Source of the DNA: Notolepis coatsorum
Lineage: Eukaryota > Chordata > Actinopteri > Aulopiformes > Paralepididae
DNA: 64,000 nt
Reading direction: 5' to 3'
Assembly: GCA_963971535.1 (NCBI GenBank)
Contig: OZ020593.1
Coordinates: 38,359,932 to 38,423,931, forward strand
Below are positions 48,232 through 60,138 of the stretch, piece by piece. The first letter of the stretch is position 1. Every line of letters starts with the position of its first letter. The notes under the pieces are model-generated. The model ran no database searches, was not told the origin of the DNA, and saw only the letters and a program-made list of their open reading frames with translations. The translations under genes and the position numbers were made by a program.

Positions 48232-48908
48232 AAGGTTAGGGTTTGTCACAGAGAATGCCTGTCTGTCTTTCTTGATGTGGAGGATGCAGCCTATTTCCGC
48301 ACTGCCGCTTTCTCGCGCTGCCGCGGTCACATGGGCGTCATGGCCAATCAGAGAAACGCGACGCACTCTTCGGCTGTGATAAATATAGACTCGTTTGGGC
48401 GAGCGGCCGATCGGCCACCAGATGGCGCTCTTGAACCGTTGGAGAATTGAGAGGGGCTCACCAGTACATATAATGTCTCCGGGGGAGAAATATGATTTCG
48501 ATCACAGATTTTTGAAATATTGATATCAAAGACGCTGTCCAGCGTCTTCGGCAGAATAAGCATGGCGGGGAAAGACGCTGAACAGCGTCTTCGGCGATTA
48601 AAGTGTTAATCAAATGTATTTTAATAACAAATACAATAATCAATCATAATAAACAAATTAAATAATACAAATTAAAGTTTAAATGTAAAGATAATGTTTT
48701 AAAAAGTAGCAGCCTCTGCCCCAGCACTGTGGTTCTGATAGGCTGTTAACCTGGTCCAGGAGGGTGATGTGGATCCACTCACTAGGCTCCACCATCTCCA
48801 ACAGCTGTAAGGGGAGAGGAGAGGAGAGGAGAGGAGGTGGATGAGTCAGATCAGACAGACTTCTAGGTCTTTTGTTTGCCGTGTGAGTGAGACGAGCTGT
48901 GTGTCTTA

Positions 48909-50086
48909 GGGGCATGTTACACAGTGTTTTTGTGCTCGTTTTTATACGTTTTTGAATACGTTTCATGTCCCTTTTACACAGAAATGCGTTTTTTGGTGGA
49001 TACGTTGTGGCCCTAGCTGAAACGCTAAATTGTGTTTGCGTTTTGGAGCAGCGCCAAAAAACTCGCCAACAACAGTCGTGTAGTCTGCACGGAGCCGTTG
49101 TTGCGAAAACGCCCATGCGCAGTAGATACCATCGCGTGCCCTCCGGTGACAACAGAGTTTGTGTGTGTGTGTGTTTGGGACAGAGCTCCCAGCTCCGTGT
49201 CCCTGTGTCCCAAATAGCTGCAGCTACCATGTGTTGTCAAGTTATTGTTATAAGGACCCCAGTCCAAGCTACAACAGTCTGCATTCCCTTAACAATTGTT
49301 TGTATTGAGCCGTATTGTATTGTATCCATTATGCAATATGTTAAATAAAGTTTACATCCATTCATTCTGCTAGCATTACCGATTGCATGAGCAGCTGGCT
49401 AACATTAGCTATCAGACCCTGTTAGCTCAGAGCTCCTCTTTCAACTTAACAAGCATTAAACAAAATGGCCCAGTCATCTATTCACCTTTGTTTAATACAC
49501 ACAGCGTTGTCTCTAATGTTATCTAACTACTGATAGCTCCCGATATCATCAGTTTGGTGCTGGCTAACTAGCGTGAGCTAACGTTAGCTTCTAACCACAA
49601 TGCTATACTGTTATAATGGCATACTCTATTGACGTTAGCATGCAGCTAACAATGTAGCTACTGATAATTTTTTAGACTAAACTATCCGCTCTTGGTGGTC
49701 ACTTGTGTTGATGTTAGTTTTGTTTCATCAACAAATGACAGGCAGAACACACAGTGAATGTATCCGTTTTGTTTATTGCACTTTTATTAGGCTTTGCTGA
49801 AAAAGAATTGCTGCATTGGGTAAATAGGCAAGATGGTGGCGCCCATAGGCGCCCACCTTGTTGACATTTCTTTGCAGGAACTTCCAGGAAGTGTATTGGC
49901 ACATTCAAGTTCTGATTGGTTGAAATTGCCTTCATGTTCGCCACCTACTGCCACCTACTGCTTTGGCAGTGTACTACATCACTGTGCCCAGGTGACAAAA
50001 ACGAAAGTGTGACTCGAGGCTGCCACTTTGCGGCGAAACTCATCTGACAATGAAACGAAAATGAAACGAAAGGTGTAACCGCCGCC
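48909..50086. mobile_element. Possible PIF/Harbinger MITE, 1178 bp
   Basis: The left end GGGGCATGTTACAC and right end GTGTAACCGCCGCC are inverted, sharing GTTACAC. TTA flanks both sides (48906-48908 and 50087-50089). A 3-bp TTA/TAA duplication with G-rich ends suits Harbinger. A segment at 49273-49365 recurs at 54756-54845 (TTGTATTGAGCCGTA-type). Confidence 0.5.
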
Positions 50087-51228
50087 TTACTCTGATCTCC
50101 TGCAGAGGAACACACCATTTACAAATGACCGCGTCTATAAAGGAACCTGTGATTGCATTGCTATAGCAAACTTATAAATCATCGGATATAAGATGGCTAG
50201 CACTAACGTTCCCTGTCTCTGCAGTCTTAGCCCAAAAAGTTTAACTTTTTTCAACTGAGAAAAAAAAGCAGCCTAGTCTAGACCATGGCGCTATATAGAC
50301 AGTGGACGTTAGCACTAGCTATCTTAACTTACCTAATTAATACTCCAGTCTGCAAAAATACGACACTTGGTGCTAATTCACGGAGCTGTAAACACCGGTA
50401 GCCTAGCCAAGCTCTAGTAGCCTGTAAGCTTGGCGCCGTTTAACGTTGGCTAACGTTACATAGTAGTTGGTGGACACGCAGCCTCAACAACATATTAACT
50501 GAAATAGCGTTCGCTTAGCAAGCATTATCCATGAGACATTCTGTTTTCCAACATGTAAGCTAAAACGTACCCATTATCAGAGTAGCTGTCATCACGGTTC
50601 CAGAGTGCTCGCTGCTGCTTTCTTCTTCTTTGTCGTTAGTACACAGAATGCAGTCATGGCAGACACGTTATTTTTTTCCGTAGCCGCATTTCTGGCAGAC
50701 CCTCTCTGATTGGCCACTGACTGACGCTCTCTGATTGGCCACTGATGCGTTTGCCCAATCGCGTGACGAGCTGTGTCTTTGCCCATTTCCACGTCAAACA
50801 GCCTGCACTTGAGAACTTGAGAAACTACCTGGCGTTCTATCGCCATGCTCTATGACAAACTCTAACCTTAACCAACTTCGAAAGAGTGCCTAAGCTTAAC
50901 CGTCGAAAGAACTTGCCGTCACGCTCTAAGACAAACTCTAACCATAATCAACTTCGAAAGAGTGCCTAAGCTTAACCAGTGTAGAAACAGGCGTCGGCCA
51001 TCAGAGAAAAAAATAACGCATGGCAGACAAGGGAAATAATACTGCCCCAGCACTTCCTGTGGTGCATTTGCGCAGTATTGAATGAACGTTACCGGCTCTC
51101 TGTTTACTTTTTATATGACGCATCGACACTAAAATTCTGCGTTGACGAATTTTTATGATCGTCGTCGTCGATTATGTCGACTAATCGTTGCAGCCCTAGT
51201 GGGCAGGTTGTTAGAAAGTGTAGCTCAG

Positions 51229-51414
51229 GGGCGCCCTCGTCGCGCACCGTATAGTGCCTTGCACACCTACGCGGCCGTCCCGGGTTCGCCTCCCGCTCCC
51301 GGAGATGATTTGTCACATGTCCTCCCCACATCTTCTCCCGTTCGCCCTCTCCTCTGTCGGTCTTGTATGGCCTATAAAAACTGTAAAAATGCTAAAATAA
51401 ATCAAAAAAAAAAA
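51229..51414 (+). mobile_element. tRNA-derived SINE (family D), 186 bp
   Basis: The short head contains a B-box-like GGGTTCGCCTCCCG. Then come GTATGGCCTATAAAAACTG and a poly-A tail. A perfect 14-bp duplication, AAAGTGTAGCTCAG, lies at 51215-51228 and 51415-51428. It is distinct from families A-C. It sits 23 bp from the end of the hAT TSD. Confidence 0.92.
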
Positions 51415-51985
51415 AAAGTGTAGCTCAGTTTCCACCTCTGCTCTGATATGGCTGTTAGCCTAGCCACAGAGCGTCTTTAGAGGAGAGGCTCCGATTGAAT
51501 CCAGGACACAGACATGCAGCCAATGGGACACTGGCTCTGTTCATGGTCACAAATGGATTCCAGCTTAATTTATTTACTACAGATGACAAACGTGTTGTTT
51601 CTGTTTTTCTTTTTGACATACTTGCATTGCGCCACACTCAACTCATCACTACAGCCCAGCATCATATTACATATTATATCTCCAAACTTCCACTCCTCTC
51701 GAAACTTTCTTTTGGTATGTGCTCGCGCTGCCGCGGTGGGTTTTCTTTTTAGCGGTCGGCTTACTCCTTCCATAGTTCCACATATTTGTTGTAACCCATT
51801 TAACGTTATTACGCTAACGTTAGCTAATCGTCGGACATAACGTTAGCTCCCTAGGCTACAGTGCAAGCAGGCGCCACGGGCGTCAGGACAGAAGAGTAGC
51901 GGATGTGACATCGGTAAACAAGCCACAAATTAGGCGTAAGACCAAAACACACCGCAGAGCGGGTCTTCTCTAAAGCGGGGGACAC

Positions 51986-53149
51986 TAGAGCCATATGAAA
52001 TCCGCGTTCACGGAATCGCGGACGGAATCGCGGAATTAACCAATAAAAATGGAATCAACTGCAAAACGTGGAATATTGCAGAATTTGGCCTAATCTGGAC
52101 TGAAATTTCGTTTTTGGGTGGAACGTTTGGTGTACACGCGACCGGGGAGGCGGGGACGCTACAGCGTGTTACACACAACACAGCCGCGGTGCTCAAGCGT
52201 CTGGCTGCTTGTGTTAACATCGTCAAGAAGCTAAACTATTCCACAATAAGCCCTCAATTCAGAGCAGAACAGTATCCTAATGACTTTTATGCCTCCGGTG
52301 ATAAGGTGTTTTGCTAATTCTGTCAACGTTCCGTTAAATAGCTATGTAACGTTATAGGACTATCTATGGAAATGATAGCTTCTAGAAGTTCTAGCTAAAT
52401 CTGGTGCACCCATCAATTTGTTTAATGCAAACGATTGTCATTATACACTGCCCTTTATAATCTAAATAAACTTAAATAGCTATGAAACGTTACATTACAT
52501 AGGACTATAGATGGAAATGATAGCTTCTTGCTAAATCTAGTGCACCCATCCATTTGTTTAATGCAAACTATTGTCATTATACACTGCCCTTTATAATCTA
52601 AATAAACTTAAATAGCTATGAAACGTTACAGTACATATGACTATAGATGGAAATGATAGCTTCTTGCTAAATCTGGTGCACTCATCCATTTGTTTAATGC
52701 AAACGTTTGCCATTATACACTGTCCTTTATAAACGAAATAAACTAAACTAAAGGTGCCTAAATTATGCATTACTATATTTCATCACAATATAATAGATAT
52801 AGCTAGGTTACTGACATTGTCATTGTGATAATGTCAGTAGTAGCTAGCTGTATCTATTGTTTACACTTGAAATATGTATTTTTATTTTGTCACAATATTA
52901 ATTGAAAAATATTGTGTAAAATTGAACTGTATTTCTGAGTTGAAGCACTTAAAAACATTAAATGGACTGTTATATCTTATTCAATTGTGGACATTTATTC
53001 ATTCCCACTTATTAGACACTATTTCTGATGGTAAAATGAGCATAAAAGGCAAAATACAGAATTCTGAAATATTAAAACGGAAAAAATGGAATTTGGGAAA
53101 AAATAAAATGGAATTTGGAAAATAATAAAACGGATTTCATATGGCTCTA
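51986..53149. mobile_element. hAT element, 1164 bp
   Basis: A perfect 19-bp inverted terminus, TAGAGCCATATGAAATCCG, is present at both ends. The perfect 8-bp duplication GGGGACAC lies at 51978-51985 and 53150-53157. Between about 52220 and 52345 the + strand reads KLNYSTISPQFRAEQYPNDF and GDKVFC, then a stop and FCQRS, suggestive of the N-terminal zinc finger of a hAT-type transposase. A three-unit tandem repeat fills 52336-52745. Confidence 0.94.
52336..52745. repeat. Tandem repeat, three units of about 137 bp
   Basis: AAATAGCTATG starts units at 52336, 52474 and 52610; each unit includes GGAAATGATAGCTTCT and TTTGTTTAATGCAAAC. The repeats lie inside the hAT element. Confidence 0.92.
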
Positions 53150-53682
53150 GGGGACACAGTGAGTGTGGAGCGGGATCGGCTCTTACCAGAGAGAGTGAAC
53201 CAGCGTTTCCGTTAGCCGATAATTACCGGTATTTGACCGACAAAATCTGTTGAAGTCCAACATAGTTAATCTCTCCGGTCATAATGTCCGGTGAAAATAA
53301 TTCCCTCTAAGCACAATTTGATTATTTGAATTGTATTAAAATGGCTAAAATTAAATAGCCTATGCGATGAACGAAACAATCATTACATTTGTTTCATCGT
53401 TGCTTCACCAAGCAGCTGGTCTAATAATGACAACGCTGTGTCAGCGAGAGCTTGCTGCTAGATTTGCGAAAAGCATGCAGCTGCAGACAGTAGCGGCCGC
53501 TGGGTACTTCGCCACTAGGGGCGCTATACCAAATATTTTGTACAGTACAGTACCACGCAACACTCATGGCAAGACGTGAGCGATTCGACTCACGCTCACT
53601 GCAATGAATCGGCTCTTATGAACGAGTCGCTCAGCTGTTACTACAACAACACACAACCAGTCAAATAAAGTATAGTCTAGAC

Positions 53683-54459
53683 TAGGCCTGCCGCGATAAG
53701 CAATAAATCGATTAATTGCCGCGATAATTAAAATGAATGCAATGATTTTGACGGGCGCGATTAATTGCTATTTGCGCGTTTGTTTTAATGAGGCGGAACC
53801 AGTGCCCCTTGTCAGTCACTCTCCGTGTGGGTTGGCCGCTGGCGTTACTACAGAGCACAGCACGGGAGCTCCGTGGGGCAGTAGCAACGCCACATATTTA
53901 GCTTACCTACATTTCTCAATAGTGTTGCTCCTTTTAACCAAGTAGCGTTATTTGTAGTGTAACGTTAGAATAACACAGAATAACGTTAATACAATTACAT
54001 GCATCATTGTTTACAATGAACGGGTGGGGCTAGTCAAAGCACTGGAGACGGGGACAAGTTAAACATGAATTAATTTATTATAACGGGTCGTTTTCGAGTC
54101 GTGCTGCAGTGCCTACGCACCACAGCTATTCTATTATATACGGCTTTGACGCGTCCTCCTCATCGTTGATTGCCTGTAGTAGCTGCATCTAACGTTAGTA
54201 GCTAACGTTAAAACTAAAAAACACAACCAGACGAGACAAGTTGTCGGCTAGGATAATCGCAACAATACTTCCGGTCCGGTCGGTGGGCTTCAAAATAAAA
54301 GTCTTAAACCGGAAAAGACGGAGCGGTGGGCTTCAAAATAAAAGTTTTGGGAAATAAATTTCTCAAATTTTTTTTTAACCGGTCGCAATAATATCGCTTA
54401 TCGCGATATTTTCGGGGGCAATTAATCGCCCAGCAAAATTTGTTATCGTGGCAGGCCTA
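53683..54459. mobile_element. hAT MITE, 777 bp
   Basis: The ends are TAGGCCTGCCGCGATAA and TTATCGTGGCAGGCCTA, inverted with one mismatch. The perfect 8-bp duplication GTCTAGAC lies at 53675-53682 and 54460-54467. Confidence 0.95.
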
Positions 54460-56302
54460 GTCTAGACTCTAATTCACAACTTGAAACACAATATATAAAT
54501 AGAAAAGTTAGAAACAAAACTTGCCCGTCTACAAACACAGGTAGATCTCTCCCTCTCTCCTTCTCTCTCTCACACACAGCGCGACGTGGAATCGATTCGT
54601 TACACAATCAGACCTATTATATACCAAGAATAACTTCAGTATGAGTACAGGGCTGTACACATATTTTGCATATTGTTAAACGAGCCAAGGCTAGCTATTA
54701 AACTATCGATATGAATCGAAAATCTGGGACCCTGATGTAAACAAGACAAACGTCTTTCTCTGGTCTGCATCCCCTTAACAATTGTGTGTATTGAGCCGTA
54801 CTGTATTGTACCCATTCTGCAATCTGTTAATAAAGTTCTCATTCATTCATTCATTCAAACATAGACGATCTCTCTGTCTCTCGGATCAATCAAATCAAAT
54901 AATTAACACATGTATGTTGTCATTTTAAACAACTCACCATTCATTCATTATGCATCAGCAGCAACACAAACACGCACATGGAAACGGGGTAACGTTAACC
55001 TTATGTCGACTGTAGTATTGTATGACCTCGACATAACGTTTAAACGTTAACGTTACTCCGTGTCCATGCACTAAGTGGCCAGCTAAGCTAACTGAGCTAA
55101 CAGCTAGCAGTAGCTGTAACGTTAAAACGTTATGCGGCATCAGTAGACAACGTATCATGTATTAAACTAGAGTTAAGATCGCTAATCTACCTTGTTGTTG
55201 GCTTGTTGATAAAGTATATCCACTCCATGGCATTGTCCATCCAGCCTGTGTTGATGTCCATCCATTGTCCATACATGTCCCTCCACACTGCCTCCATAAT
55301 ATAGCTTGTTGTTAGTTAGCCAAGAGCTGTGTCTTTGTCCATTTCCGCCTCGAACAGCCTGCAAACTACCTGGCGTTCTATCGCCATGCTCTAAGACAAA
55401 CTCTAACCTTAACCAACTTTGAAAGAGTGCCTAAGCTCAGTGTAGTTGCTGTTGTTGTTGACGAGTCGACTGAACTGCTCTCTGTAAGCCAACCCGAGAA
55501 ATGCGGCAATGGAAAAAAACTGGCATCGCGTCGGCCAATCAGAGAGCGTCTCCGCGAAATGCGGCTATGGAAATTCTTCACGGAAGTTCACACGCTGCTG
55601 GCTAGACCGCTTCAAATCGCGCTCGGATTCCAACATAATAGTCATATTTCAACGCACAACGCCGTATGCACTGATTGGCTGTGACGGAGACAGCGATCAA
55701 ACTGTGACGCGCACGCAGAGCGCTATCGCTTCTTGCCCGGGCGAGAAATACGAAAAAAAAAAAAAAACGTCACTTCCTGCCCATGAAAACGATGTTTTTT
55801 TTATTTAGATAATAACGTTATATTGTGCATTGGAAATACAAACATACTTAAAATGAGTAAATATTATTAATTTTAAACATGTTTATATTATTTATAGGGC
55901 TATAAAACACAAAAACGAAAAAGTTTTATTGTCTTGTTCTCTGATTTAACAGCAGCTGGCCAGCAGGTGGGTCGGCGCCCTAGCACCCCTAGTGGTAGAG
56001 CCGCCACTGGCTGCAGACCCACATACCCCGCCAGCTTTGCCGGCACAGTGCAGTACTCCAATTCAGCCATTGGCAATTCAGCTGTTGGGTGGGGGGCGCT
56101 GCTGAGCGGTCCCCAGACCGGACCTGAAAACACCGCTGCTCTGCGGGTCTGCAGCTGGATGCTTCTCGCAAATCTAGCAGCAGCAAGCTCGTGCTGACAA
56201 CAGCGTTGTCATTATTAGACCGGCTGCTTGGTGAAGCAACGATGAAACAAATGTAATGATTGTTTCGTTCATCGCATAGGCTATTTAATTTTAGCCTATT
56301 TT

Positions 56303-56795
56303 TTTTATTTTTTATTGGTCTTTTTCCCCCTCCATTTTCCTCCGATTTTTCTCCCATCCCAATGTTAGTCGTATGCCAATTCCCAGTCCCTTCCTGGTCG
56401 CTGCGCACTTACCCCCCACAGTCAGATCATCTGGGAGAGTGGAGGCTACCACGTGCTTCCTCCGACACACGTCCAGCCAATCACCGCTTCTTTTCACCTG
56501 GCAGCGCGGATTCTCATCGAGAGGGCGTAGCGTGTGGGAGGATCACACTATCCCCCTCAAGTCCTATCCGCGCTTAGCAGGCGCCCCGACCGAACTGTAG
56601 GAGTCGCTGTTTACAACGACCCGGACCCACCCCGCCAGCTTCTCCCACCCTCTAATACAGCCAATTGTATTAGTGCAGACGGCCAGCCAAGCTGGTGACA
56701 ACCCCGGAGCTGTGAGCTGGATTCGAACAGGCGAATCCAGCTCACAGCTCCGGGGTTGGTGACGAACGCAATCTCCGCTCGGCCACCTAACCGCC
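56303..56795 (-). mobile_element. SINE A, reverse
   Basis: T-rich start, CTCCCATCCCAATGTTAG and the tRNA-like head region near 56700-56790. A perfect 17-bp duplication, TAATTTTAGCCTATTTT, lies at 56286-56302 and 56796-56812. The inverted arm at about 53330-53400 lacks the SINE and serves as a partial empty site. A local inverted repeat (GAGCTGTGAGCTGGATTCG and its reverse) lies at 56708-56752. Confidence 0.93.
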
Positions 56796-57996
56796 TAATT
56801 TTAGCCTATTTTAATACAATTCAAATAATCTAATTGTGCTTGGAGGGAATTATTTTCACCGGACATTATGACCAGCACCAAGTCGTTGGGAGGTGGAGAT
56901 ATACATCACGCAAACCCACGATAATGTTGCCGTCTCTCTCTGCCAAATTTCTCAGTTCTTCGCTTGATATAATTAATATAAATGTCCAATATAACGGAAT
57001 TCGTTAGCTCATAAAAATGTGATTATAACAGACTGCTGTTTATTAATGTCGGGCAGACTGCCCACCGACACCTCAAGTCGGCAGGAGCACGAAATCTCGA
57101 GGGACTGATTTTATTTGGAATATATTAATGACTGTATATACGCAAAAGTAGCCTAGTTTTAAGTTAAAATATTATAAATGCCTTGAGGATGTCATTCTTT
57201 ATATAGGCCTATCAATTGTTTTTAAGCTCAATAAACTCTGACCGGAATTTATCCCATTTGTCCGGTAGATTGAAATCTACCGGACACTCAGACCTGCAAA
57301 AAAAATTCTAACGGAAACCCTGGAGTGAACATGTTAATCTTTCTGAAAAAGAACTGCTAGAATACTCAATCAGCAGCAGAGTAGTTCATTGCTGCTAGAT
57401 TGTTTGTTTAATCAGTTGTAAAATACTTTCATTTATTTGTTATTTAAATATATAGATGTGTATTTTTTGATCAGCAGAATAGTTAATTGCTGCTAGAGTG
57501 GTTTGTTTACCCTTGTTTTATACTTATATTTTGTAAAATACAATACCTTTATTTATTTTGTATTTAAATATATAGATGTGTACCTTTTTTTGTTAATTTG
57601 TAAAACATTTTCTTTTAAATAAACATAACATTTATTTAAAGATGTGTGTGACTGTATATGTTGTTCTATGTTCTAAATAAATAATAATAATAATAACTTT
57701 ATTTGTATAGCACCTTTCATACAGGGGATTGCAGTTCAAAGTGCTTTACATCAGTAAGATGTAAATAATAATAAAGTAATAATACATTATTTATTTATTA
57801 AATATTAAGTTTGAAATATAATTTTTTTTACAACTGAGGTAGGTAGAATAAATTTTTAGAGACTAAAGTACAGAAAACAGGTGCCGCTGGGTACCGGTAT
57901 CGATTCACAGGTACCGGTATCGGTTCAAATGTGAAAGGTACTCATCCCTACTCAGTACTATCCGGCTACTACACTTCCTAATAGTACAGACGGTAC

Positions 57997-59174
57997 GCGT
58001 CTATATTAATCCCAGCCGAAGAGTGCAAGAGCGCTTCCGCATTCTTCGCCATACGCCAGTACGGTAATGCGCATTTCCTTTTCCTTCGCCCAGGTGCTCG
58101 CCGCGCATGAGGTCGCCGCTTGGTTCGACGCGGTTCAGAGTAGACCCCCATTCAACACTAATCACAGATGCCAGAATGCGCCATATTAATATATGCAGAT
58201 GGTCAATCACATTAATACTATATGCTATTGCTATTGCTATATATTGCTATTGCTATATGCTATTAATACTAATACGGTATATATATACACGCGATGGACG
58301 CAGCAGGCGATCACTGCTACTGTTATTCAGCCACGCCAGCCGCCGCGCCGCAGCCGTGCAAGAGGTACATGATTGCCGCCGCGCCGCAGCCGTGCAAGAG
58401 GTACATGATTGATTGATTGATTGTGTAGTGACTGTACATAATTCACACAGAACTGTTGTTGGGAATAGTAGTTCCCCCCGGACGATATTGTGTGTAGCAC
58501 TTCCTGCCTCGAGCATTCATTCTACCTATCGATTCGACTACGTTGACATTGTTGTATGTTGTTATGCTGCTGTTGAATAAAGGAATTAGGTTCAACTTCG
58601 ATACACCGCCTCCGACTCCTTTATCCCAGCGCTACAATTGATTGATTGATAACTACTGAGCTAGCAATCAAACTACTGAGCTAGCAATCAAACTACTGAG
58701 CTAACATGAAGCTAACTGCTGAGCTAACTGAGCTAACTACTGAGCTAACATGGAGCTAACTACTGAGCTAACTGAGCTAACTGCTGAGCTAACATGAAGC
58801 TAACTACTGAGCTAACATGAGCTAACTGCTGAGCTAACATGAGCTAACTGCTGAGCTAACATGCAGCTAACTGAGCTAACTAAGAGGTACGCGATTGATT
58901 GATTGACATGTATTCCATAATATGTAAAGTACATGTGGTCCTCGTTTGGATAATATGTAAAGTACAGTTGACAGCTGCGTTGTATTAACGTTGCAATGTA
59001 CAGGGAAAACGTTATGGCGTTGCGAGTGAATCGCGTCGTGATAATATACATGTATTCCATTTCGGCGACTGAGCGGGGGAAAAGAAAATGCGCATTTGGA
59101 GGGCGTTACCGGGGCCAATCAGGGCAAAATGCGGAAGCGCTCTTGCACTCTTCGGCTGGGATTAATATAGACTC
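57997..59174. mobile_element. Mutator-like element copy 2, 1178 bp
   Basis: Left end GCGTCTATATTAATCCCAGC, then CGAAGAGTGCAAGAGCGC. The right end is the inverted equivalent ending ATTAATATAGACTC, giving about 45 bp of nearly perfect inverted repeat. The 9-bp duplication AGACGGTAC lies at 57988-57996 and 59175-59183. It has the same termini as 46150-48392. The interior is non-coding and repeat-rich (58333-58408 duplicated block; 58645-58885 minisatellite). Confidence 0.88.
58645..58885. repeat. GAGCTAAC-type minisatellite
   Basis: Many imperfect units of CTGAGCTAACATGAAGCTAA, inside the Mutator-like element. Confidence 0.92.
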
Positions 59175-59187
59175 AGACGGTACAGTG

Positions 59188-59795
59188 AGCTTGAGCTTTA
59201 AACTTTAAGTAAAATGTTTTGGAACTCACAACACGCAAGCTAAAACCCCTTCCTCTCCCAACTGTTCCTACAATTGTTTTATGTTTCATGATGATCATGA
59301 ATACATTTATTATGTATTCATGTTTAAATATCAACATTATCTGTCCATCCTCAGTAACACACACACGCACGCGCGCACACACACACACAGAATGCCCCCA
59401 ACCCTCCTCCTTCCCCTCTCTCCTGTTCTCTCACGGTTAGCTGCTTAGCTTAGTTAGCTTAAGCAGCCAACGTAACGTTAATTTAGATCTGCCCACGCGA
59501 CGTGGGCATAAAGGAATGGCGACGATGCAAAGCATGTTAGATGCATTTGACCCGTTGCGGGGGGAAAACTGTACAGACTTATATCGGGTCGCAAAATAGA
59601 CGCTCTGTAGCCCTGCTCTGCTGTACAGAGCTACACTTAGTTTCAGACTACTGGGCGCCGGCGGATATGACTCGTGGGATTTTCAAAATAAGAGTATCGC
59701 AATATGAATCGATCTTTTTACGTTGCATCGATCCTATTTGATTATTGATAATAGATCGATATATCGATCTGGATCGATGTATCGTCCCACCCCTA
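59188..59795. mobile_element. Repeat Y copy 2 (hAT-like end)
   Basis: 59188-59595 is an inverted copy of 39735-40140. The unit ends with ATCGATCTGGATCGATGT and TCGTCCCACCCCTA at 59795, a hAT-type terminus. The other end is missing where the Mutator-like element and its target lie. Confidence 0.6.
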
Positions 59796-59880
59796 ATCAC
59801 TACTAGCCTAGTAGACTCAGTACTAGCCTAGTGGGCTCAGTATTATCCTAGTAGACTCAGTACTAGCCTAGTGGACTCAC
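59796..59880. repeat. AGTACTAGCCTAGT-type minisatellite, right part
   Basis: Imperfect units such as CTAGTAGACTCAGTACTAGC, the continuation of the array at 43370-43460. Confidence 0.8.
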
Positions 59881-60138
59881 CACTAGGGGAAAGCATACAG
59901 GCATGGAGGTGCTACGCTACTAGAACCGCTTCAAACATCATACAGGACTCGGAGCAAAACTTGTCTGAGAGACATGGTCCACCATTTTGAATAACAGGAT
60001 GGCTTTAATCTGATATGTGACATTGTGACTTTATTTTGCTACAGGCCTGTCTTAAGACTCACTTTGGCTTTGTCTGTTGTCAGGCAGCATATCGTAGGAT
60101 CTCTTTGCTGCACGCTTCTTTTTAATTATCCTCTCACC

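Larger units (their letters stand above)
46150..48392. mobile_element. Mutator-like (MULE) element, 2243 bp
   Basis: The left end has GGAGCCGAAGAGTGC and GCTTCCGCG followed by TGATTGGC. The right end has GCCAATCAGAGAAACGCG, GCACTCTTCGGCTGTGATA and ATATAGACTC. These form a long imperfect inverted repeat. The perfect 9-bp duplication GTTTGGGCG lies at 46141-46149 and 48393-48401. A 9-bp TSD with long inverted termini suggests Mutator-like elements. The related element at 57997-59174 has the same termini. The interior holds a LINE (46567-47893) and a DIRS fragment (47905-48231), with no MULE transposase. Confidence 0.82.
45391..48605. mobile_element. piggyBac-like MITE copy 2 with nested Mutator-like element
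   Basis: TTAA flanks both ends (45387-45390 and 48606-48609). The left terminus CACTTTGATCGCCG and the right terminus CGGCGATTAAAGTG are inverted with one mismatch. TTAA duplications with short inverted ends are characteristic of piggyBac. Removing the insertion at 46150-48392 leaves about 0.96 kb with no transposase. Relatives are at 32568 and 62098. Confidence 0.8.
45131..51198. mobile_element. hAT element, 6068 bp including nested insertions
   Basis: The left end is TAGGGCTGCAACTAACGATT and the right end is GACTAATCGTTGCAGCCCTA, a strong inverted repeat; CGATTAGTCGAC words repeat next to both ends. The perfect 8-bp duplication GTGGGCAG lies at 45123-45130 and 51199-51206. It contains a piggyBac-like element (45391-48605) and a Harbinger-like MITE (48909-50086). 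Without these it is about 1.7 kb. No hAT transposase frame was recognised, so it appears non-autonomous. Confidence 0.93.
53201..57322. mobile_element. hAT element, 4122 bp including nested insertions
   Basis: The left end CAGCGTTTCCGTTAG and right end CTAACGGAAACCCTG are inverted with one mismatch. The perfect 8-bp duplication GAGTGAAC lies at 53193-53200 and 57323-57330. Its subterminal sequences (53220-53450 and 56205-56860) are long inverted copies of each other, with ATGTAATGATTGTTTCGTTC on the right arm. It holds a hAT MITE (53683-54459) and a SINE A (56303-56795). Confidence 0.93.

Noticed and set aside
48679-49230. 183-residue minus-strand frame with LLEMVEPSEWIHITLL
   Set aside because: Could be a relic exon of a transposon, but no family match was recognised and ends are undefined.
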